Source: Streptantibioticus silvisoli
Lineage (GTDB): Bacteria > Actinomycetota > Actinomycetes > Streptomycetales > Streptomycetaceae
Length of the DNA: 64,000 nucleotides
Direction: 5' to 3'
Assembly: GCF_027947535.2 (NCBI RefSeq)
Contig: NZ_JAAGKO020000014.1
Location: 1 to 64,000, forward strand
Shown here: positions 8,200-17,771 of the stretch, piece after piece
How the letters are laid out: every line of letters starts with the position of its first letter
Numbering within the stretch: position 1 is the first letter of the stretch
Translations under genes and position numbers: made by a program
The notes under the pieces: model-generated
Seen by the model: only the letters and a program-made list of their open reading frames with translations
Databases searched by the model: none
Told to the model about the DNA's origin: nothing

Positions 8200-9489
8200 T
8201 CAGACCGCGACGCGCGTGACGGCGACCAACTCGCGTACGCCCGGGGTCCGGGGATGCCGGGAGTGCAGGTCGGTGACGATCTGTCGGATCGTCGGACGAT
8301 CCCGGACCTCGCTGGGGGAGACGCGCGCAGCAGCGAGCAGTTCGGCAGCAGTCTGCTCCGGCTTGCCACGCTGCCACCAGGCCCGACCGAGGTCGGTGTG
8401 CATTCGCCCTTTCCGTTCGGCCGTCCTGAACTGGTCCTCGTGGAGCCGGCGGCCGGTCTCAAGGGCAGTACCGGCATCGCCGAGCGCCCAGTGCACGCCG
8501 ACCGCGTAGAGGTCCACAGCGGCCGGAGTCAGGGGGAAGAGCCGACCTGTCGGCGCCTCATCGGGAAGGCCGCGGGCGGCCCGCGTCGCCTCATGGATCA
8601 TGGCCAGCGCCTGATCTCGATCGCCGGCCACCGCCGCTGTGTAGGAGGTGGTGCACAGCATCTGTGCGTAGGCCGACGCCTGTGCGTCCGTACGCAGTCC
8701 GGTGGCTTCCATCCGCGCGACAGCGTCCAGAATGTGCCGCTGAGCCGCAGCGGGCTGGTTCTGATGGCGCAGCACGATGCTCAGTTCGCGTGCGGCCGCT
8801 GCGGCCACGAGCGGCGAGCCGGACAGCTCCGCGTACACCGTGGCACGGTCGGCAGCCAGCCGGGATTGGTCGTATCGGCCGATCTTCGTCAAAATCTGGG
8901 AAGCGAGACTGTAGGTCGCCGACAGGCTGGCAAGGGCTGTTTCGTGTCGACTGCGGGCCGCGTATTGAGCGTCGGCCAGCAGGCCGGGCAGCAACTGGAG
9001 CAGCCGGGTGTTGTGGCCGGCGTCGAAATGCTGCCGTGCGGTGGCGAGCCGCACGTCGACGGGGAGGTGGGAGCCGGTGGGGTCGGGCATGCTGGCCAAA
9101 GCATCCTGCATGCTTGACAGGAGTGCGGCGGGCACGGTGAGCCCGGTGGCGGCGAGCAGTGTTCGGCGGCGCATCGGGTCCTCCTCGGCACGGCGCGATT
9201 CCTCCCGCGCAACTGTAGTGGCTGGAGGGACGCCCAACCCCAAGGACGCCGCTAGGACATTTGTCGGTACCCCCACCTCCCGGGCGGCATGCCGTAACAA
9301 GGCGAGGTCGGCCTGCCGGCCGTGCTGCTCCAGACGGGAGATCGTGGAAGCGGAACAGCCGATGCGCGCGCCCAGATCCGCCTGACGCCACCCGCGGACC
9401 TGACGCCCGATCCGGATGAGTCCACCGGGATCACGACAGTCGACGAACGTACGGACCTGACGCGTGCTCCACAGCAGATCAGTGCTCAT
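8200..9489 (-). CDS. XRE-family regulator with C-terminal TPR-like repeats
   Basis: A 429-aa protein. An N-terminal helix-turn-helix (IGRQVRGWRQADLGARIGCSASTISRLE, about residues 28-55) is followed by a linker and an all-alpha region of TPR-like repeats to the end, with no enzyme motifs. Start at ATG 9489, preceded by GGGGGAGG. This architecture is very common in Streptomyces, usually as a dedicated regulator of a divergently encoded small gene; here the partner is the gene at 9685 across a 195-base gap that should hold both promoters. A peptide or small-molecule sensing role for the TPR part is inferred. Confidence 0.9.
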   Translation of the reverse strand: MSTDLLWSTRQVRTFVDCRDPGGLIRIGRQVRGWRQADLGARIGCSASTISRLEQHGRQADLALLRHAAREVGVPTNVLAASLGLGVPPATTVAREESRRAEEDPMRRRTLLAATGLTVPAALLSSMQDALASMPDPTGSHLPVDVRLATARQHFDAGHNTRLLQLLPGLLADAQYAARSRHETALASLSATYSLASQILTKIGRYDQSRLAADRATVYAELSGSPLVAAAAARELSIVLRHQNQPAAAQRHILDAVARMEATGLRTDAQASAYAQMLCTTSYTAAVAGDRDQALAMIHEATRAARGLPDEAPTGRLFPLTPAAVDLYAVGVHWALGDAGTALETGRRLHEDQFRTAERKGRMHTDLGRAWWQRGKPEQTAAELLAAARVSPSEVRDRPTIRQIVTDLHSRHPRTPGVRELVAVTRVAV

Positions 9490-9684
9490 CAGGCCTCCCC
9501 CGCCTGGAGCCAGCAGACTGTCTATCCACAATACGTGCTGATCAACGAGTCGCCCACCCGATATGCGCGATGTGCACATGACGAGCGGAATACGGCAATC
9601 GATCACTGAACATGCCGGTCCGGGCGGTTTCCTGGATTCACGGCCCAGCCTCCCGGCAAGGGGCCCACACCACGGAGGACACTC

Positions 9685-10125
9685 ATGGCAACAGCGCTGG
9701 AAACGACGGTCCGTGACCCGCGGAACTACGTCAGGCCCGACGTGTGGGACCGCGAGATCCAACTCCTCATGCGCGACCACCCGTTCGACGAGGTGATGGC
9801 CGACCGGCTCTTCGCCGCCGCTGTCTCCTACCTGGTCACCGCCATCGACAAGTGGGGCCAGGGGCTGGAGATGTGCTGCGGGCGACTGGTCGACACCGCC
9901 GTGCACGTCTTCATCCTGGACACGAAGAACTACCGCGAGTGGTGTCAGGAGCACTTCGACGGCAAGTTCCTGGAGCACATCCCCGAGATCGCGTTCAAGT
10001 ACGACGGCTCCGTCGAACGGACCGCGCGGATCATCGCCGACAACGGCTTCCTCGTCGACTGGAAGCTGTGGGAACGGGACTACGGCAAGTGCGGTCCGTG
10101 TCGCCCCGGCGAGAACTGCCACTGA
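9685..10125 (+). CDS. Conserved-type hypothetical protein with Cys-rich tail
   Basis: A 146-aa soluble protein with no signal peptide, starting at ATG 9685 after an ACGGAGGAC ribosome binding site. The sequence is mixed alpha-helical, rich in Asp, Trp and aromatic residues, and ends in a cluster KCGPCRPGENCH that could bind a metal or iron-sulphur centre. Two further cysteines form EMCCGR near the middle. It is divergent from the XRE-TPR regulator, as is usual for targets of that regulator type, and is followed by two hairpins and a methyltransferase gene. I do not recognise the family and give no function. Confidence 0.85.
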   Translation: MATALETTVRDPRNYVRPDVWDREIQLLMRDHPFDEVMADRLFAAAVSYLVTAIDKWGQGLEMCCGRLVDTAVHVFILDTKNYREWCQEHFDGKFLEHIPEIAFKYDGSVERTARIIADNGFLVDWKLWERDYGKCGPCRPGENCH

Positions 10126-10136
10126 CTTCGCCCGTA

Positions 10137-10174
10137 CCGGCGAGCTTCGGGCCCACCGGCCCGAGCCTCGCCGG
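10137..10174. terminator. Imperfect hairpin after the Cys-tailed protein gene
   Basis: Begins 11 bases after the stop. Arms CCGGCGAG and CTCGCCGG enclose a second pairing CGGGCC/GGCCCG with a short loop, giving a long stem with internal mismatches. Probable rho-independent type terminator. Confidence 0.7.
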
Positions 10175-10208
10175 TGCCTCTGTGAAATGTCGCGATTCCT
10201 CTGTCGCA

Positions 10209-10239
10209 GGCGAGCTGGGTGGATACCATCCAGCTCGCC
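10209..10239. promoter_or_regulatory. Long inverted repeat just before the methyltransferase start
   Basis: Fourteen-base arms (GGCGAGCTGGGTGG and CCATCCAGCTCGCC, one G-T wobble) around a 3-base ATA loop, ending 10 bases before the ribosome binding site of the gene at 10259. Being between a terminator and a start codon it may be an operator or a second terminator-like RNA structure. Confidence 0.5.
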
Positions 10240-10258
10240 ACCCCTTCCGGAGGAACGC

Positions 10259-10927
10259 ATGCCCCGTGAGTCGACCAACCTGCCCGAATACTGGGACAGC
10301 TACAAGCCTCACCGCGGTGAAGGCGATCAACCGGCGCCCGAGGTCGACAGGTTCGCGTGGACCCAGTACGACGGGCACGGTCCGGGAGCCGAGTTCCTCG
10401 GCGCTCCCCGTACCGCGCTGGAACTCGGCTGTGCCGAAGGCGGCGAGGCCGTGTACCTGGCGCGCAGCGGTGTGGCGGTGACCGCACTGGACTTCTCCAC
10501 CGCTCAGATCGCCCGCGCCCGCAACTGGTGGGGCGGCACCCCCGGCCTGACTTTCGCCCATGCCGAAGCGTGCGACTACCTCACGTCCAGCCCGGCGACC
10601 TACGATGCGATCTTCTCCATCTGGGGCGCGGTCTGGTTCACCGACCCAGACGACTTGATCCCGCTCGTCGCGGAGCGCCTCGAACCCGGTGGCGTCCTCG
10701 CCTTCTCCCAGGCCGAGCCGATCGAGGACTACTACGGCCCCCAGCCGATGTACGGCAACGGCCTGGCGGGTCGAAAGCTCACCCTCCTGCGGTGGGCGTA
10801 CAGCCCCCAGTGGTGGGCCGACCTCCTCAAACGGACCGGCTTCACCGACATCGACGCCACGATCCTCCCCGCCCCCGACCCCGACGACGTCGGAACCCTC
10901 ATGGTGCGCGCCCGCCGCGCCGGGTAA
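10259..10927 (+). CDS. Class I SAM-dependent methyltransferase
   Basis: A 222-aa protein with the Rossmann-type methyltransferase core: motif I ALELGCAEGGEAVYLA (about residues 56-71), acidic residue at the end of strand 2 (VTALDFS), and the post-motif DAIFSIWGAVWF. ATG 10259 follows CCGGAGGAACGC. The acceptor substrate cannot be told; the late region rich in Trp/Tyr (YYGPQPMYG, WAYSPQWW) suggests a specific small-molecule pocket. It lies downstream of the Cys-tailed protein but is separated from it by two hairpins, so it is probably a separate transcript. Confidence 0.9.
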   Translation: MPRESTNLPEYWDSYKPHRGEGDQPAPEVDRFAWTQYDGHGPGAEFLGAPRTALELGCAEGGEAVYLARSGVAVTALDFSTAQIARARNWWGGTPGLTFAHAEACDYLTSSPATYDAIFSIWGAVWFTDPDDLIPLVAERLEPGGVLAFSQAEPIEDYYGPQPMYGNGLAGRKLTLLRWAYSPQWWADLLKRTGFTDIDATILPAPDPDDVGTLMVRARRAG

Positions 10928-11499
10928 CCGCACGTCACCGAAGCGGCTACCGCGATCCGCGGTGCGGCGGTGGCGGGTGATCGGTTGCGCGGTGATGACG
11001 TTCACGCCCGCAGGCCCGCCCACCGGCGCAACGCAGGCGTACACACGAAGTCACGCGCGCACGCGCACCCGCGCACGTAAGCACGCGCACCCGCGCACGT
11101 AAGCACGCGCACCCGCGCACGTAAGCACGCGCACCCGCGCACGTAAGCACGCGCACCCGCGCACGTAAGTACGCAAGCACGCGCGCGCACGCGCGCACGC
11201 CCACGCCCGTGCACCCCAGCCCGGGACACCAGGGCGAGCGCCTCGTGGGCTCCGCGTGCCGTCTCGACGGCGAGGATCTTGCCGGTGCCGGCCGGACCGT
11301 GGACGAGACCGGTGCCGGCGCGGGAGAGCGGGGCGCGGACGATCCGGGGGAGGGGGCGAGCCGGGGGAGTGGCCGGTCGGTGTCGCCCTGACGCGGTCGG
11401 CAGTCATGAGGCTGCCGACCGGGCGCCGGGCCGTACGGCTCACGGAAGTCGAAGCTGTCCGGCGTCCGGTATCCGGTATCCGGCGTCCGGCCGAAGGCC
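10928..11499. other. Intergenic region carrying a 22-bp tandem repeat
   Basis: No gene is supported. The central 110 bases are a tandem array, flanked by related CGCGCAC-rich sequence. At 11459-11490, close to the stop of the leftward gene, short CCGGTATCCGG/CCGGCGTCCGG direct repeats occur. Long open frames here on the minus strand are produced by the repeat (Arg/Val/Cys-rich) and are not genes. Confidence 0.6.
11059..11168. repeat. Five perfect copies of a 22-bp tandem repeat
   Basis: The unit begins GCACGCGCACC and ends GCGCACGTAA. Copies run 11059-11080, 11081-11102, 11103-11124, 11125-11146 and 11147-11168 without a mismatch, then decay into GTACGCAAGCACGCGCGC. The unit is two DNA turns long, so any protein bound to each copy would sit on the same face. 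The period is not a multiple of three, arguing against coding. Confidence 0.9.
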
Positions 11500-12192
11500 T
11501 CAGGCGTGGGCCGCCGCCGCGACGATCCAGTTCCTGAACTCGACGGCGTAGTGCCGCAGATGGTGCTCCAGGACGTCGTCCGGCGCCGCGGCGGGGAAGT
11601 AGACCGACAGACTCGCCGTGAAGCCGTCGGCGGTGTCACCGAACTGGATCAGCGCCCGCCCGACGACGGTGCCGTCGGCGAGGAAGAGGTTCGAGGACAT
11701 CCTGTGCGGAAACTCGGACTCCGGCAGGAGCTCGTCCGCGTCCACGGCCCATGCCATCGCGTCCGTTCCCCAGCCGCCCATGTAGAAGGAGCAGACGTGG
11801 GGGCCGATGTTCTCCACCACCCGCGCTCCGATGGCATCGGTGCCCATCACGTAGTGCTCGGGGTGCGCGGCGAGGAGGGCGTGCTCGTCGCCGGCGAACG
11901 CCTTGTCCATCCAGGCCAGGAACGCCGCCGAGGTCAGGCCCCGGGTCGAGAGCACCGTCGTGCCCGCCGTGAAGCGGCCGTCGGAGGCGCGGGCGCTGTC
12001 CCTCAGGAAGTTGTTCCCCTCCTCGATGTCCGCTGCCAGCAGGTCGAGCAGGCCCTGGCGGCCCAGTCGCGTCCGGAAGCGGTCCAGGGCGCGCCGGGCA
12101 TAGAACAGCTCGAAGTCGTCGATGCTCCCGGAGCCGCTGGGCCCGGACTCGAGGGTCACGGTCACGGGCGGGGAAGTCTGGGTGGTGGTCAT
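11500..12192 (-). CDS. Hypothetical protein, target of divergent TetR
   Basis: A 230-aa soluble protein with ATG 12192 preceded by GGAGG. It is alpha/beta, with conserved-looking segments FYARRALDRFRTRLGRQGL, AFLAWMDKAFAGDEHALLAAHPEHYVMG and VCSFYMGGWGTDAMAW. No signal peptide, membrane span or known catalytic motif is visible, and I do not recognise the family; length and the repeated small hydrophobic strands could fit a ligand-binding or SnoaL-like fold. It faces a TetR gene across a clear palindrome, so expression is probably derepressed by a ligand it or the TetR binds. Confidence 0.8.
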   Translation of the reverse strand: MTTTQTSPPVTVTLESGPSGSGSIDDFELFYARRALDRFRTRLGRQGLLDLLAADIEEGNNFLRDSARASDGRFTAGTTVLSTRGLTSAAFLAWMDKAFAGDEHALLAAHPEHYVMGTDAIGARVVENIGPHVCSFYMGGWGTDAMAWAVDADELLPESEFPHRMSSNLFLADGTVVGRALIQFGDTADGFTASLSVYFPAAAPDDVLEHHLRHYAVEFRNWIVAAAAHA

Positions 12193-12213
12193 GGGGTCGA
12201 ACCTCCGGGTAGT

Positions 12214-12239
12214 ATGTAAATGCGAATTCATATTTACAT
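12214..12239. promoter_or_regulatory. 26-bp palindromic TetR operator
   Basis: Arms ATGTAAAT and ATTTACAT flank a central GAATTC, giving a near-perfect 26-base palindrome (two internal mismatched pairs). It lies 21 bases upstream of the leftward start at 12192 and before the TetR gene, the classical position for a TetR repressor controlling both genes. Confidence 0.8.
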
Positions 12240-12303
12240 TTTGAGAGTACTCAGAGGAGCGCGGCACTTGTCAAAGGAACCCGCTGAGACCTCCGCTACT
12301 ACG

Positions 12304-12960
12304 ATGCGGGCCATGCCGGACGAGCAGGACCGCCCACCGCACTACCGGGAACCCCGGCAGGCACGCAGCGCCGCGACACTGGCCCGCGTACTGCGGGCGG
12401 CTGAGGAGATCGCCTCCTCGGCCGGCCTGGAGGAGATGACGATGACCGGCGTCGCGGAACGCGCGGGCGTCTCGGTCGGCACGATCTACCGCCGCTTCGA
12501 GGACAAGGAGCAGCTGATCACCGCCCTGGCCGAGCGGATGCTGGAGCGCCGTGAGGAGTACGTCGCCGAGCGACTGCGCGCGGCCGGGCCGTCGCTCTCC
12601 GGCGTCATGGACGCCTACGCGCACGCCCTGCTGGAGTCCTTCGCCGACAGCGGTCTGTTCCCCGAGCTGCTGCGCGTGCGGGGAACCAGGTCGCTGGACC
12701 GCGGCGCCCGCACCATCACCGAGATCCACCGCCTCCTGCTCGAAGCGGCGGCCCCCTACGCCGACCAGGTCCGGCGCTCCACCCCCCGGGCGGCGCTGGA
12801 CACCGTGGCCCGCGCCATCCTCGGCGCCTGCTTCCACAACTCCGTGCGCCCCGACCCCGTCACCGGCGAAACGGCCAGGCGCCGCTACGCGGACGAACTC
12901 AGCGACATGGCGATCGCCTACCTCTCCACACCCGACCGCCACCGCGACGCACACCGCTGA
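12304..12960 (+). CDS. TetR-family transcriptional regulator
   Basis: A 218-aa repressor with the N-terminal TetR helix-turn-helix (TMTGVAERAGVSVGTIYRRFEDKEQLI, about residues 42-68) and an all-helical ligand-binding domain ending in DHRR-like basic residues. Start is uncertain: ATG 12304 is used here, ATG 12313 and a TTG at 12268 (which has the better AGAGGAG ribosome binding site) are alternatives. The 26-bp palindrome upstream should be its operator, so it probably represses itself and the hypothetical gene at 11500-12192. Confidence 0.88.
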   Translation: MRAMPDEQDRPPHYREPRQARSAATLARVLRAAEEIASSAGLEEMTMTGVAERAGVSVGTIYRRFEDKEQLITALAERMLERREEYVAERLRAAGPSLSGVMDAYAHALLESFADSGLFPELLRVRGTRSLDRGARTITEIHRLLLEAAAPYADQVRRSTPRAALDTVARAILGACFHNSVRPDPVTGETARRRYADELSDMAIAYLSTPDRHRDAHR

Positions 12961-13036
12961 GCGGCCTTCACCGTTGGAGGGGGTGATGTGCCGTGCGGGC
13001 AGGTGGGGCGAGCAGATGGGCCGCGTCCATACCTGA

Positions 13037-14286
<1,250 letters not shown>

Positions 14287-14288
14287 TC

Positions 14289-15248
14289 ATGGTCGATTTC
14301 TACCCCCCGACAGTTCCCTACGACTCCGGGTTCCTCGACACCGGGGACGGCAACCGCGTCTACTACGAGCAGCTCGGCAACCCCGAGGGCAAGCCCGCCC
14401 TGGTCGTCCACGGCGGCCCGGGCGGCGGCGCGATGCGGCGGCCGACCCGGTCCTGGGACCCCGCGGCCTACCGGGTCATCCGCTACGACCAGCGCAACTG
14501 CGGGCGCAGCACCCCGCCCGCGAGCGACCCGGCCGCCGACATGAGCCTGAACACCACGCGGCACCTGATCGACGACATGGAGCGGCTGCGCGAACACCTC
14601 GGCATCGACAAGTGGCTGCTCAACGGCGCCTCCTGGGGCCCGACGCTCGTGCTGGCCTACGCCGAGCAGTACCCCGAGCGGGTCAGCGAGATCGTCATCC
14701 AGGCCGTGATGACGACCCGCCGCTCCGAGATCGACTGGCTCTACCGGGGCGCCGGACGGTTCCGCCCCGAGGCGTGGGACCGGTTCCGCGACGGCGTCCC
14801 CGTCGACGAGCGGGACGGCGACCTGCTCGCGGCCTACGCGCGGCTGATGGAGAACCCCGACCGCGCGGTCCGCGAGAAGGCCGCCGCCGACTGGCTCGCC
14901 TGGGAGGACGCGGTCATCACCGGCGAGCCCAACGGCGTGCCCGGCATGTACAGCGACCGCGAGGTCGACGCGCGGATCTCCTTCGTACGGATCTGCGCGC
15001 ACATCTTCAGCAACGGTGCCTGGCTGACGGAGGACCAGCTGATCCGCAACGCCCACCGGCTGGCCGGCATCCCGGGGGTGATCGTCCACGGCCGGCATGA
15101 CATGGGCTGCCCGGTCCGGACGGCGTGGGAGCTGGCGAAGGCATGGCCGGACGCGCGGCTGCACATCATCGAGGACGCCGGGCACGCCGGCAGCGACGCG
15201 GCCGGCCAGGTGGTCCGCGACGCCATCGAGGAGTTCAAGAACCGCTGA
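14289..15248 (+). CDS. pip: Proline iminopeptidase (alpha/beta hydrolase, peptidase S33)
   Basis: A 319-aa cytoplasmic peptidase that removes N-terminal proline. It has the family oxyanion-hole motif HGGPGGG at about 40-46, the nucleophile in GASWGP (Ser at about 115, family consensus GGSWGS), the acid in HGRHDMGCP and the His in EDAGHAGSD. Length and the RYDQRNCGRS segment match prolyl aminopeptidases. The Pro replacing Ser after SWG is a small departure. Start at ATG 14289, apparently leaderless. It is the only gene between two terminator or repeat regions. Confidence 0.92.
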   Translation: MVDFYPPTVPYDSGFLDTGDGNRVYYEQLGNPEGKPALVVHGGPGGGAMRRPTRSWDPAAYRVIRYDQRNCGRSTPPASDPAADMSLNTTRHLIDDMERLREHLGIDKWLLNGASWGPTLVLAYAEQYPERVSEIVIQAVMTTRRSEIDWLYRGAGRFRPEAWDRFRDGVPVDERDGDLLAAYARLMENPDRAVREKAAADWLAWEDAVITGEPNGVPGMYSDREVDARISFVRICAHIFSNGAWLTEDQLIRNAHRLAGIPGVIVHGRHDMGCPVRTAWELAKAWPDARLHIIEDAGHAGSDAAGQVVRDAIEEFKNR

Positions 15249-15270
15249 CTCCACGGGCCGGGGCGCAACC

Positions 15271-15300
15271 CGAACGCGAACCCGAACCCGAACCCGAACC
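15271..15300. repeat. CGAACC hexamer repeat, five units
   Basis: One CGAACG and four CGAACC units in tandem, beginning 22 bases after the stop of the proline iminopeptidase gene. Noncoding microsatellite. Confidence 0.85.
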
Positions 15301-15355
15301 CGGCCAACCCCTGTCGGAGTCCCCACAGGCGACCGACTCACGCGGAAGGTGCGAC

Positions 15356-15424
15356 ATGCGGACCTGCATCAGCGCCGACATGGAGGGCGTCAGCGGACTC
15401 GTCGACGCCAACGACGTCCGGTGA
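15356..15424 (+). pseudogene. N-terminal remnant of a DppA-type D-aminopeptidase (M55)
   Basis: A 22-codon ORF with a normal GGAAGG ribosome binding site reads MRTCISADMEGVSGLVDAND. This matches the start of M55 D-aminopeptidases, whose first strand carries the metal-binding SADMEG motif. It stops at codon 23 and nothing of the remaining 250 residues follows in any frame. It is therefore most likely the surviving 5' end of a deleted gene; the intact start signals suggest a recent deletion. Confidence 0.6.
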
Positions 15425-15541
15425 ACGGCCCTCCAGCTGAGTGGCCCACCGCAAGCTCAGGCCGGCGCCGTCGGATTCGCCACGGCCACGGAACGTCCGT
15501 CCGTGCAGCCCCTGAGCGCGGCATCTCGTCCCGTGCCCGCA

Positions 15542-16438
15542 TCAAACGCCTTGCAGAACGCGATCAAGTGCCGCCCGCCCAGCGGGTCCCCAGTGCGGCT
15601 TGCCGCCGGGAAGGCCCCGGTCCCCGTTCTGCCCCATGAGCATCAGAAAGAGGCTCTTCATGGCGGCCAGCCCGCGGGCACGCCGGATCGCCGCCTCGTC
15701 CGCCTGCGCGTACGTGGCGAAGAACCGTGCGGCGCTGCCCGCGGGCAGCAGGACCCAGGCGGCGGCGAGGTCCCACGCCGGATCGCCGGCGCACATGTCA
15801 CCGAAGTCGACGATGCCCGAGAGCGTTCCGTCCGCAACGACGACGTTGGCGGGATGGAGGTCGCCGTGCACCCACACCGGCGGGCCCTGCCACGCGTGGG
15901 CCGCAACGGCGTCGTCCCAGACGGCCCGGACGTCGGCGGCGATGTCGTCGCAGGCGACGGCCTGGAAGAAGTGCTCGAAGCCGTCCGTGCAGTTCCTGGG
16001 ATGAGCGCCGCGGTCCGTGGCGATCGGTGCCTCGGCGGGCGCCTCCACATGGAGTGCCCGGAGGAAGCCCGCCAGCGTGTCGGCCGCGTGGGCGCCGCGG
16101 CTGATCGCGCCGTGGTCCAGCGGCTCACCGGGAACCCACGTCATCACGGTCCAGTGCTTGGGGAAACGCTCGGACGGTTCGCCGAATCGCACCGGGACCG
16201 GCACCGGGAGCGGCAGCCGCGGCGCCAGCACGGGTAGCCACCGCCGCTCCTTGAGCTGGAGTTCCGGGGTGGTGTCCATGCGCTGCATGCGCACGGCCAA
16301 CTCGTCCCCGAGACGCCACATTTGATTGCCCCAGCCGCCCGGCACCTCGCGGACGGCCAGCCCTGCGAGGTCTGGATGTTGCTCCAGCAGCAGGTCGCGG
16401 ACCAGGTCTGCGGTGATCTCGATCGCGGCGTGGGTCAT
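15542..16438 (-). CDS. Aminoglycoside/macrolide phosphotransferase-family protein
   Basis: A 298-aa protein-kinase-fold phosphotransferase. The catalytic loop WVHGDLHPANVVV and the Mg-binding segment IVDFGDMCAGDPAWDLA are intact; the ATP-binding N-lobe contains GWGNQMWRLGDELAVRMQ with the Lys replaced by Arg. The family phosphorylates aminoglycosides, macrolides and many other hydroxylated compounds, so resistance is possible but not shown. Start at ATG 16438 (MTHAAIEITADLV) rather than upstream in-frame starts, because the kinase domain begins directly there. Confidence 0.88.
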   Translation of the reverse strand: MTHAAIEITADLVRDLLLEQHPDLAGLAVREVPGGWGNQMWRLGDELAVRMQRMDTTPELQLKERRWLPVLAPRLPLPVPVPVRFGEPSERFPKHWTVMTWVPGEPLDHGAISRGAHAADTLAGFLRALHVEAPAEAPIATDRGAHPRNCTDGFEHFFQAVACDDIAADVRAVWDDAVAAHAWQGPPVWVHGDLHPANVVVADGTLSGIVDFGDMCAGDPAWDLAAAWVLLPAGSAARFFATYAQADEAAIRRARGLAAMKSLFLMLMGQNGDRGLPGGKPHWGPAGRAALDRVLQGV

Positions 16439-16723
16439 GCGAAGCCACAGTACCGAAGCGGCAGGCGAAGCGGCTCCCGCCCTCTGGAACACCTGGCTGT
16501 TCCCTGCGATGCCCCTGGCCCGATTCGCCGCCAGCGTTGCACGGAGCGGACGCGACGCGTTCAAGCTCAGTACGGGACAACGCTCCCGGCAGGAGCGCCG
16601 CCCGGGCTCCGCGAGCCGCCGTGCGGTCAACAGGTGACACGGCGGGTGTGGCGCCACCCGATCACCCCGGTCATTCGATATGCCTATGTATGACCGTTGT
16701 TGTCCGAGAGTGAGGAAAGCTTC

Positions 16724-17182
16724 ATGGCTTTGTCATGGTCCGGTCGCGTGCTGCGGCGTGCCGGTGCGTCCGCTCTGCTCGTGCTTCCCCTGACCCTCCT
16801 GGCCCCGGCCGCCCCCGCGTCCGCTGCCGCGAGCCTGACCGTCGACAGCGCCACCGTGGTCAACGGCGTGGCGAAGATCAAGCTCACCGCCGTATGCCCG
16901 TCCGACCAAGGGCCGGTTCCGGCCCAGGTCCTGGTCAGCGTGCAACAGGGCCCCTACGACAGTGGCGTGTCGGGCAGCGGCGGGTTCTTCGTGAGCTGCA
17001 CATCGGACCGGAGCAACACCGCCACCGTCTTCATCCCCGGTCGCACCGGCTCCGGGCTGACCTCGCACGACGCCGATTTCGTCTCCGGCGCTGCCACGGT
17101 CAGCGCCGCGTTCGAGGGCACCGCTCTCTTTGATGAGACCGCCCCGACCTACGGGACGGCCGAAGCGACCCGGCTGTCGTAG
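16724..17182 (+). CDS. Secreted beta-rich protein of unknown function
   Basis: A 152-aa exported protein. Residues 1-41 are a Sec signal peptide (VLRRAG, hydrophobic ALLVLPLTLLAPAAP, cleavage near ASA-AA). The mature 110 residues are Val/Thr/Ser-rich with two cysteines (AVCPSD, VSCTSD) that could pair, and look like an Ig-like beta sandwich. ATG 16724 follows GAGGAAAG. No family recognised. A terminator follows. Confidence 0.8.
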   Translation: MALSWSGRVLRRAGASALLVLPLTLLAPAAPASAAASLTVDSATVVNGVAKIKLTAVCPSDQGPVPAQVLVSVQQGPYDSGVSGSGGFFVSCTSDRSNTATVFIPGRTGSGLTSHDADFVSGAATVSAAFEGTALFDETAPTYGTAEATRLS

Positions 17183-17247
17183 CCCCGGCCGGTGGTCCGG
17201 CTCACCGCGCACCGCTCCGCCGGCGTGGCGCACGGGTGCCGGCCTGA

Positions 17248-17278
17248 CCCCCGCACCGTCGCAAGCCCGGTGCGGGGG
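17248..17278. terminator. Hairpin terminator after the secreted protein gene
   Basis: Ten-base-pair stem CCCCCGCACC / GGTGCGGGGG, 11-nt loop, 65 bases after the stop. Confidence 0.75.
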
Positions 17279-17367
17279 CGGCGGACGCGGTCGGGCGCCG
17301 GCTTCCGTCGTCACCCGTGGGAACGTCAACGACTGCACCGGGTTCGCCGCTGTCGTGGCGGCGAAAT

Positions 17368-17416
17368 GCGTGCCCCGGTTCGGTCCCGGCCGGTCCAGGA
17401 GCGAACCGGGGCACGC
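17368..17416. promoter_or_regulatory. 15-bp inverted repeat directly before a GGAGG site
   Basis: Arms GCGTGCCCCGGTTCG and CGAACCGGGGCACGC are perfect, with a 19-nt spacer. Four bases later comes GGAGGACAAGG-ATG at 17430, a good ribosome binding site, but the frame that follows is poorly biased and runs into the opposite-strand gene. It may be an operator, an attenuator of a lost gene, or a terminator for the leftward gene ending at 17772. Confidence 0.5.
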
Positions 17417-17771
17417 CCTGGAGGACAAGGATGCAACTCCCAGGCGATCCGGACTTGGCAACGACGCCACAACATCCCACGCGATTCGCCGGCGTGCCGA
17501 CCGAAGCCGCAGCCGGTTCGCCCGCAGCAGCCGCAGCGGCCGGCCACCAGCGTTCGACGGGGACCTCCGCATCAGACCCTTACGAACCCGCTGACCAACC
17601 CGCCCCCGGCGCCCCGCCCCGCCCCCCGGCGCCGGGCCTCGACGCGGCCGCCAGGCAACCGAGGTGGGGGCGTGACGAGATCCTCCGGCTGCCAGTCGGC
17701 GGATTCCGTTCCGGCCTCCCGGCTCGCGTGCGTACGCCGCCCGCGTCCCGGCGCATGGGTGCGGTGCTGAC

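Noticed and set aside
11002-11229. Minus-strand frames across the 22-bp repeat
   Set aside because: The open frames come from the tandem repeat in all three phases and have no start signals.
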